Assembly (NCBI GenBank): GCA_020353115.1
Contig: CP070687.1
Location: 1,208,764-1,213,960, forward strand
Origin: Bacteroidales bacterium
GTDB lineage: Bacteria; Bacteroidota; Bacteroidia; Bacteroidales; VadinHA17
Reading direction: 5' to 3'
Length of the DNA stretch: 5,197 bases
This document shows positions 1-5,197 of the stretch, piece by piece. Each line of letters starts with the position of its first letter. Position 1 is the stretch's first letter. The notes under the pieces were generated by a model that had not been told where the DNA came from, ran no database searches, and worked only from the letters and a program-made list of their open reading frames with translations. A program made the translations under genes and the position numbers.

Positions 1-1392
1 TTCTTCTGCATTATTCTTTGTGATCTCTTCGATCCTTGGATAGGCTTTTGTATAGGTGACTCCGCAATTTATTCCTTCTTCGTCATCCGGACTATCCCTT
101 GATATCATATCATAGTTAAGATAAAATTCATACTGGTCTATTGATCCGCTAGTCGGATTCAGCGAAAAGTATTTGGAACCGAGAAGGCCTTTCTCCTCAC
201 CCGTCCATGCGCAGAACAGGATGGATTTTTCCGGTTTTACACCTGCTGCAGCAAAAGCCTGTGCGATAGCCATAACGCCGACCGTTCCCGAAGCATTATC
301 ATCCGCACCATTCCAAACCCTTCCTCCGCTCATTCCCATATGGTCCATATGGGCACCAACCACGATGAATTCATCCATGTTTTCCCCCTCAATTAATCCT
401 ACAACATTTCTTACACCAACTCTTCTTGAGTTCACTCTGATATCCATACCAACACTGGTATTTTTCAGTTCAACCGGTTTAAAACTTTTACCCGAGGCTG
501 CATCCGACTCATATTTTTTAAGGTCAATTCCGGAACCATTCAGAATTGCTTCCATGACTTTTTGAGTAATGGTTACGCTTACCGGATCGTCGACGGCGTC
601 GGGATCATCAAGCCTCATTCTTGACCAGTCGGACCTTCTTGATGCCTCATTTGGAGAAAGATTAATCTCCTCATTCACTTCACCCCACGAGCGGGCAACA
701 TCGGTATTCAGGTCAATCTCTAATGCACCAAGTGCACCGAGCTCTTTCAGTTTCTCATCTTTGTTCCGGTTCAGCTGATACGCAGCCATCCTGTCTTCCA
801 TCAGTTTTTTATACATGACGGATGTGGTATCATTTTGTCCGGGAAATCCCGACAGACGTAATGCAATCTTACCTTTCAGATCGGCACCTGAGAAATTGTC
901 AATTCCAAAATCTTTACTTTCAATACCATAGCCAACAAATACAATAGTACCGGTAAACCTGGTTGACACGGAAGCCCCGCTGATTCTGAAATCCACATTT
1001 TCCTGGAAGGATATTTCCTTCTGCCCTTTTCTGATGGTGATGGATGAAGAACCATCAGGAACCGGTTCAAGCAATGTAAAGTTCTGGAAGTAGGATCTAT
1101 CCTGTGGCGGAGGCGAATCGCCCCTTCTCATTCTCCGTCGTACAATATTATCACCGCCAGGTTTTATTCCTGCATACTTGAACATACTGGCTACATAATC
1201 CCCGGCGAGATATATTCCTTTGGTCCCCGTTTCACGACCTTCGGTCCAGTCTGATGCCAGGAATTCAAGCTGGGCCTGAACGGTTTCCTTTGTTATTGCT
1301 TCCAATCCCTTTTCCTGTGGGGACTTCTGGGCAAACAAATTGGCCTGTAGAAACAGTCCGTAAAGAATCAGAAATAGATGTATTTTTTTCAT
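1..1392 (-). CDS. Exported M28-family zinc metallopeptidase with PA domain (C-terminus outside window)
   Basis: This is a secreted aminopeptidase-like enzyme that probably removes N-terminal residues from peptides using two zinc ions. The reading frame is open for 464 codons from ATG at 1392-1390 to the left edge without a stop. Residues 1-21 form a signal peptide (MKK, hydrophobic core, then LFA before Gln22), which supports this start. No Shine-Dalgarno is visible. Residues about 140-240 match a PA domain (VFVGYGI near 151, then SGADLKGKIAL). The M28 catalytic core follows with all expected early ligands: GAHMDHMG (His348, Asp350), GADDNASG (bridging Asp365), TGEE (Glu399 as general base, Glu400 as ligand) and NYDMI (Asp428). 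The last zinc His should lie further downstream, outside the window. An Arg/Pro-rich stretch at about 84-98 looks like a loop insertion. The gene is divergent from the TPR gene. Family assignment is secure; the exact substrate (aminopeptidase, dipeptidase or other) cannot be told. Confidence 0.93.
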   Translation of the reverse strand, partial: MKKIHLFLILYGLFLQANLFAQKSPQEKGLEAITKETVQAQLEFLASDWTEGRETGTKGIYLAGDYVASMFKYAGIKPGGDNIVRRRMRRGDSPPPQDRSYFQNFTLLEPVPDGSSSITIRKGQKEISFQENVDFRISGASVSTRFTGTIVFVGYGIESKDFGIDNFSGADLKGKIALRLSGFPGQNDTTSVMYKKLMEDRMAAYQLNRNKDEKLKELGALGALEIDLNTDVARSWGEVNEEINLSPNEASRRSDWSRMRLDDPDAVDDPVSVTITQKVMEAILNGSGIDLKKYESDAASGKSFKPVELKNTSVGMDIRVNSRRVGVRNVVGLIEGENMDEFIVVGAHMDHMGMSGGRVWNGADDNASGTVGVMAIAQAFAAAGVKPEKSILFCAWTGEEKGLLGSKYFSLNPTSGSIDQYEFYLNYDMISRDSPDDEEGINCGVTYTKAYPRIEEITKNNAEE

Positions 1393-1641
1393 GGTTAGAG
1401 TATTTAGATGATTCATGTCATTGACCAGGCAAGTTAACAATTTCTTGATTCTATTTAATGTTACAAAGCATGTCATGATCCATGGCGAAATAGTGTTGTA
1501 TTTTTTTCCCTGCCGGAATATTCTTCATTGGCAAACAATATTTTCAATAACCGGTCCACTGCAGAACAAAATCCGTTATTCATTTATCCCGGAATAATAT
1601 GACAGGTCGTCCAATTCTGTTTGCCACAACAATAAACCGTA

Positions 1642-1670
1642 TTGAAGCCGCTTGGATTTAAAAGTATAAT
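1642..1670 (+). promoter_or_regulatory. Candidate sigma70-like promoter (TTGAAG-N17-TATAAT)
   Basis: TTGAAG at 1642-1647 and TATAAT at 1665-1670 are separated by exactly 17 bases. This is close to the classic sigma70 consensus, with a perfect -10 hexamer. It would start transcription near 1677, about 105 bases upstream of the TPR gene. The primary sigma factor of Bacteroidota prefers a different -7 element, and AT-rich DNA produces TATAAT easily. This may therefore be coincidental in the native host. Confidence 0.35.
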
Positions 1671-1682
1671 AATATACATTTA
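1651..1682 (+). promoter_or_regulatory. Candidate Bacteroidetes-type promoter (-33 CTTG, -7 TACATTTA)
   Basis: The Bacteroidetes primary promoter consensus is TTTG or TTG, about 19-20 bases, then TAnnTTTG. Here CTTG at 1651-1654 is followed by 20 bases and TACATTTA at 1675-1682, which differs from the -7 consensus only in the last base. Transcription would begin near 1689, giving a leader of roughly 90 bases before the ATG at 1782. It fits the host type better than the overlapping sigma70-like candidate. Confidence 0.5.
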
Positions 1683-1719
1683 TATTCAAACGAAACCACC
1701 GAAGTATGTATCCCAATCG

Positions 1720-1750
1720 TTCCGATTACCTTTCCTGTAGGAAAACGGGA
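1720..1750 (+). promoter_or_regulatory. Possible hairpin in the 5' leader of the TPR protein gene
   Basis: TTTCCT (1731-1736) pairs with AGGAAA (1739-1744), effectively a 5-bp stem with a 4-base TGTA loop. A second helix can form below it between 1720-1724 (TTCCG) and 1746-1750 (CGGGA), with one G-U pair and a 6/1 internal loop. The structure lies in the predicted untranslated leader, about 30 bases before the start codon. There is no U-tract after it, so it is not an intrinsic terminator. No known riboswitch class is recognised. It could be a stability or translation element, or chance. Confidence 0.3.
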
Positions 1751-1781
1751 GGACCGGAATCAGTCAAAACTGGATGAAAAT

Positions 1782-3818
1782 ATGAAGGTCTGGTCGAAAG
1801 AAGCAGAGGAAATAAGAAAAATTCTGGTAACCATAAAGGATCAGTTGCCTGATCTGGAGAAAGAATTAGAGTTACTTGTCAAAACAGAGGATGATAACGT
1901 TGCCTTGCTTTATTCCAGAAGATGTCTGGAGGTGATTATTACCGATCTCTGTGAGAAAGAGTTGAAAAGACCACGTAAATCGGATCCGTTAAAAGGTATC
2001 ATCGACAGACTGAACCGGGTAGGATCTGTCCCTTCTCATATTATCACTTCCATGTTAAACCTGAACAGTTTATCAACCTTCGGGACACATCCGAAAGAAT
2101 ATAATCCACAGATGGTAAGGCCTGCACTAATCAACCTGGCAACCATCATTGAATGGTATGTTAAATACAGGGATTCTCTTCCTTCAGAACCGGCCGGGCA
2201 AGTGGATGTTGATTCTGTTGTAAAGAAACCTGAATCCCAGCAACCCTTTCCTTCCGGCAGAAAAATTCGTTATTCTGCATCAAAGAAAAAAGTACTCTTT
2301 ATTCTGTCGGGGATAGTAACCGTTTCTATCATAACAGTCCTTGCATTAGTGCTAATCGGCAGAATGATCAGAAAGAGAGATGCGATGGATCTGGTTAAAT
2401 CGGAAAAGTCCATTGCAGTTCTTCCATTCAAGAATTACAGTGGTGATCCTGGACAGGACTACATTTGTTATGGTCTTACCGATGAGATCATCAACCACCT
2501 GTTTAAGATAAGTTCGTTCCGTAAAGTGTCTTCGTTAAGTTCGGTGCTCACATACCGGGAAACCAATAAAAGGATCCCGGAGATTGCGAAAGATCTGAAA
2601 GTATATTACATTCTTGAGGGCACATATAAGGAATCTGCTGAAAAAATAAGAGTTACAGCACAGTTAATAAATGCCAGAAAGGATAAGCATATCTGGCAGA
2701 ACGAATATGATGGTTCGTTGGATGAAATTATTGCAATACAGGCGGATATTGCCTTACAGATTGCCGAACATTTGAAATTATTCCTGACAAATTCAGAGAC
2801 TCAGAATATTCAGAACATACCTACATCAAATCCTGAGGCATACCTCACCCTGCAGAAAGCAAAATCTTTCATAGAATTCAATAAGGCAGACCAGGCATTG
2901 GAATTAGCTATGGAAGCCATTAAGTTGGATTCAACTTTTGCAGACGCATTTGCATATGCCGGGTGGCGTACATTGGGAAAAGGGGCTTATGCCGGGGGAA
3001 GTGAAATGCAATCAGTGTTCGGAGATGCACTGATATTTTATAAAAAAGCCCTGGAACTCAATCCAAATCTTGCTGCAGCGCATACCGGTTTGGGATTGAT
3101 AAATGAATGGGTGAAATGGGATTATGTTCTGGCTGACAAAGGGTATCTCAAAGCGATAGAACTTGAACCAAATAACGTTGCGAGTGCAAACCGATATATT
3201 GAATTCCTGATAAAAATGAACCGTATTGAGGATCTGCGGGTATATATTGAGAAGTTAAAAGACATTGGCATAAACCAAAGCTTATTAGTACTTGCACAGA
3301 TAAATATTATTTCGAATGACCGGCAGAAAGCGATTGAGAATATCGAAAGCATGCTGGAATTAGGAGGGATTACTGCACAGGAATGGATAGGATTATGTTA
3401 TGTCTGGCTGGCAGAATACGATTCTGCAAAGGTATTTTTCCAGTCGGCCCTTAGAATGCGTGATGCCAGAATGCAAACACCGAGGTTCCAGGCCTCGATG
3501 GCATTAGTATACCATGAAACCGGAGACATTCAGGGAGCTAACTCCATTATCAGCCGGTTAACATCTTCAGCCAATGAAACATCAGCCGGCAGTCCCGCTT
3601 TCTTTACCGGTTTGTATTATAGTGCGATAAATATGGCAGATTCTGCATTCTACTGGTTCGAGAAAGCCTATGAGAACCGCAGTCCTGAATTTCCCTGGTT
3701 CAAGGTTCATCCTCTCCTACGGAATCTGAAAAGTGACGAACGGTACCGGTATTTATACGAACGGACGGGACATAAAGCATTTGATGAGAATACATTAGGA
3801 AGCTTCGAAACTTTTTAG
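1782..3818 (+). CDS. Membrane protein: DUF4145-like domain, TM helix, TolB/FlgO-like domain, TPR repeats
   Basis: This complete 678-residue protein looks like a membrane-anchored scaffold or sensor rather than an enzyme. Residues 1-130 are helical and resemble DUF4145 (SRRCLEVIITDL at about 45-56, GTHPKEYNP at 101-109). Residues about 131-170 are a linker ending in a basic KKK. A single transmembrane helix spans about 171-193. Residues about 208-332 match the TolB/FlgO-like module of COG5616: SIAVLPFKNYSGDP, YGLTDEIINHL, IPEIAKDLKVYYILEG, VTAQLINARKDKHIW. TPR-type helices follow from about 350, for example KKALELNPNLAAAHTGLG at 421 and YLKAIELEPNN at 455. The C-terminal motif WFEKAYENRSP at 625 is typical of these proteins. 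COG5616 modules usually sit behind a winged helix, kinase or cyclase domain; none is present. Basic flanks on both sides leave topology uncertain, with N-in slightly favoured, which would put the TPR part in the periplasm. The ATG at 1782 is the first in a frame open since 1662. Signalling partner unknown. Confidence 0.88.
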   Translation: MKVWSKEAEEIRKILVTIKDQLPDLEKELELLVKTEDDNVALLYSRRCLEVIITDLCEKELKRPRKSDPLKGIIDRLNRVGSVPSHIITSMLNLNSLSTFGTHPKEYNPQMVRPALINLATIIEWYVKYRDSLPSEPAGQVDVDSVVKKPESQQPFPSGRKIRYSASKKKVLFILSGIVTVSIITVLALVLIGRMIRKRDAMDLVKSEKSIAVLPFKNYSGDPGQDYICYGLTDEIINHLFKISSFRKVSSLSSVLTYRETNKRIPEIAKDLKVYYILEGTYKESAEKIRVTAQLINARKDKHIWQNEYDGSLDEIIAIQADIALQIAEHLKLFLTNSETQNIQNIPTSNPEAYLTLQKAKSFIEFNKADQALELAMEAIKLDSTFADAFAYAGWRTLGKGAYAGGSEMQSVFGDALIFYKKALELNPNLAAAHTGLGLINEWVKWDYVLADKGYLKAIELEPNNVASANRYIEFLIKMNRIEDLRVYIEKLKDIGINQSLLVLAQINIISNDRQKAIENIESMLELGGITAQEWIGLCYVWLAEYDSAKVFFQSALRMRDARMQTPRFQASMALVYHETGDIQGANSIISRLTSSANETSAGSPAFFTGLYYSAINMADSAFYWFEKAYENRSPEFPWFKVHPLLRNLKSDERYRYLYERTGHKAFDENTLGSFETF

Positions 3819-3867
3819 TAATCAATAAATAACGAAGTCAACGGATCTTTTTTAAAAATTTTATCTT

Positions 3868-5197
3868 ATGAAACTCCGGAAAGCCTTCGGTATCCCTGCC
3901 GTACTTTTGATTTTATTCCTTCTGCAGCTATCATGCAAACAGGCACAATTACCTTCTGTCAGTGAAATCCGGTCGAAAACAGGTACAATATGTATCCGTA
4001 ACATTTCTTTGGTGGATCCTGTGGCAGAGGAGGTCCTGACCGGCATGGACATCCTCATCCGGGATGGAATGATCCATAGTATTACACCTTCAGGCCGGGA
4101 TCCTGAAGAAGATGTCGATCTGGAGATACCGGGTGAGAATTTTTATGCATTGCCGGGTTTTGTAAACACACACACTCATTTATGGCAGCATTTGTCGCGA
4201 AGTGTCAGCCCTTCGGAACAGCTCCAGCAATGGATACCAAAAGTTTACCGGATAGCCTCCCACTTGACGGCTGAGGAATTTTTTGAGTTGAATCTTTCCG
4301 CATGTTACGATGCCCTTCTTCACGGGATTACATCTGTACTTGACTGGACGCGGAACTCGGATGAGGATTTATTCGAACAGGTTCTTGCTGCTATGGTTCA
4401 ATCGGGACTGGGTGGGGCGGTTGCCTGGCCTCATACCGCTGTTTTCTTCCCGGCGGAAGTACAAAATATGGAATTTGACAGGATTCGAAACTACGCCATT
4501 CAGAATAACAGGGAATTGTTTGTAGCTCACCTCCCACCGGAGCGTATTCCAATTCCCACTTTATACGATGGAATTTTACTTGCCAGAAACACCGGTGTTC
4601 CTATCGCCGAGCATACCATGGAAAACGTTCAGTGCCAGCGTGACTGGCTGACAACAGTACAAAATTACCTTAAGGATTATGGTGACAGTTTACAACCCGG
4701 GGATAAGGTATTCCTGGAGGAAATTGCAGGAATGCCCATACCTCCTTCAATTGATGCTGTCGCCGCCATGTCTCAAAATGCCCGTATTATTCTTGATTTG
4801 ATAAACTCCCTTCCTGAAGGTGAACACCAGTATGATCCGAAAGATATATCCTACCTTAAAGATCTTGCTTCGAAAACAGGGCCAACCTATATACCCTTCC
4901 TTGAGCATCTCGGTGCTTATGAAAACGGATATGTTTCCATCCACAGTGCACTAATGAGTCCGGCAGATATCGAAATTTACAGGAAATACCCCGTTTATAT
5001 AAACCACAATCCTGAGAGCAATGCATACCTTGCCAGTGGTATTGCACCCATCGCTTCATATATGCTCGCAGGAATTCCGGTAACCATCGGCACGGACGGT
5101 GCTGCCAGCAATGACCGGATCGATATGCTTGCAGCCATGCGATTGATGAGCCATCTCCAGAAAGTGGTTGCATTAAATATACCTCTTCCGGAATACA
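3868..5197 (+). CDS. Exported, probably lipid-anchored metal-dependent amidohydrolase (COG0402 class), C-terminus outside window
   Basis: This enzyme probably hydrolyses or deaminates an N-heterocyclic or similar substrate. It belongs to the amidohydrolase class with nucleoside/cytosine deaminases and triazine hydrolases. The first 443 codons are present; the frame runs off the right edge. Residues 1-22 form a signal peptide (MKLRK, long hydrophobic core) followed by Cys23, a likely but imperfect lipobox (Gln at -3, Leu at -2). No acidic residues follow the Cys, so a surface-export signal is not evident. The N-terminal beta-sandwich half (40-95) leads into LPGFVNTHTHLWQHL with metal ligands His102 and His104. 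Further motifs are AEHTMEN (His249, Glu252), VSIHSALMS (His359), NHNPESNAYLASGIAP (380-394) and GTDGAASNDRIDM (Asp410). About 110 residues separate His249 and His359, far more than the roughly 30 I recall for ordinary members. It starts 49 bases after the TPR gene on the same strand, with no clear terminator or promoter between, so co-transcription is plausible. Substrate unknown. Confidence 0.9.
   Translation, partial: MKLRKAFGIPAVLLILFLLQLSCKQAQLPSVSEIRSKTGTICIRNISLVDPVAEEVLTGMDILIRDGMIHSITPSGRDPEEDVDLEIPGENFYALPGFVNTHTHLWQHLSRSVSPSEQLQQWIPKVYRIASHLTAEEFFELNLSACYDALLHGITSVLDWTRNSDEDLFEQVLAAMVQSGLGGAVAWPHTAVFFPAEVQNMEFDRIRNYAIQNNRELFVAHLPPERIPIPTLYDGILLARNTGVPIAEHTMENVQCQRDWLTTVQNYLKDYGDSLQPGDKVFLEEIAGMPIPPSIDAVAAMSQNARIILDLINSLPEGEHQYDPKDISYLKDLASKTGPTYIPFLEHLGAYENGYVSIHSALMSPADIEIYRKYPVYINHNPESNAYLASGIAPIASYMLAGIPVTIGTDGAASNDRIDMLAAMRLMSHLQKVVALNIPLPEY

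Larger units (their letters stand above)
1393..1781. other. Divergent intergenic region between the M28 peptidase and TPR protein genes
   Basis: These 389 bases separate two divergently transcribed genes. The left part (about 1393-1640) contains no convincing gene. A 60-codon open frame at 1415-1597 has no recognisable features and no start signal. No good Bacteroidetes-type promoter was found for the leftward peptidase gene. Short repeated words occur: CCGGAATA at 1513 and 1589, and a 9-base inverted pair (TGGCAAACA at 1529, TGTTTGCCA at 1618). Both could be chance at this length. The right part carries promoter candidates at 1642-1682 and a leader with a hairpin at 1720-1750, all oriented toward the TPR gene. 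Confidence 0.7.

Noticed and set aside
173..778. Open frames on the plus strand (130 and 69 codons)
   Set aside because: They lie antisense to the M28 peptidase, whose frame has a full set of catalytic motifs. Their translations show no recognisable domain.
1414..1476. Direct repeat CATGTCAT at 1414-1421 and 1469-1476
   Set aside because: An 8-base repeat is expected about once by chance in a region of this size, and no further symmetry supports an operator.
1415..1597. 60-codon open frame on the plus strand in the intergenic region
   Set aside because: No recognisable motif, signal or membrane pattern, no promoter or start signal ahead of it, and a length expected by chance in AT-rich DNA.
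1529..1626. 9-base inverted repeat (TGGCAAACA and TGTTTGCCA) about 80 bases apart
   Set aside because: The arms are short and distant, with no mobile-element ends, target duplication or gene between them. Chance is a reasonable explanation.
3122..3352. 76-codon open frame on the minus strand
   Set aside because: It lies wholly within the TPR repeat region of the complete 678-residue gene, and its translation has no recognisable domain.
3840..3867. T-run and A-run (TTTTTTAAAAATTTT) considered as a terminator after the TPR gene
   Set aside because: There is no GC-containing stem. The palindrome is made only of A and T, so it does not resemble an intrinsic terminator.
4856..5173. 105-codon open frame on the minus strand
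   Set aside because: It is antisense to the amidohydrolase region that encodes the NPESN and GTDGAASN motifs. Its composition (many Trp, His and Cys) is typical of a shadow frame.

Overview
The window looks like chromosomal DNA from a member of the Bacteroidota. Three things suggest this: signal peptides ending in a Phe-Ala-Gln type junction, start codons without a Shine-Dalgarno sequence, and a candidate promoter of the Bacteroidetes type (TTG, 20-base spacer, TACATTTA). Base composition appears moderate, somewhat below 50% GC by eye. No RNA gene, insertion sequence, CRISPR array or phage gene was seen.

Layout: (1) Bases 1-1392, minus strand: the first 464 codons of an exported zinc metallopeptidase of family M28 with an inserted PA domain. 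Its C-terminal end lies beyond the left edge. (2) Bases 1393-1781: a 389-base divergent intergenic region. Its right half holds two overlapping promoter candidates for the rightward gene, plus a leader with a small hairpin and tiny upstream reading frames. (3) Bases 1782-3818, plus strand: a complete 678-residue membrane protein with a DUF4145-like N-terminal domain, one transmembrane helix, a TolB/FlgO-like domain (COG5616 type) and a TPR-rich C-terminal half. (4) Bases 3868-5197, plus strand: the first 443 codons of an exported, probably lipid-anchored metal-dependent amidohydrolase of the COG0402 deaminase/chlorohydrolase class. It runs off the right edge.

The TPR protein and the amidohydrolase share a strand, are 49 bases apart and have no clear terminator between them, so they may be co-transcribed. 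All three proteins appear to act at or outside the inner membrane: two exported hydrolases and a membrane-anchored scaffold or sensor. A shared role in peptide or nucleoside/N-heterocycle scavenging is possible, but this is inference from position only.

No strongly novel system is evident. The points most worth a second look are the TPR protein's architecture with its apparently Arg-less HEPN-like domain, and the amidohydrolase, which combines an export signal with about 80 extra residues between two metal-site motifs.
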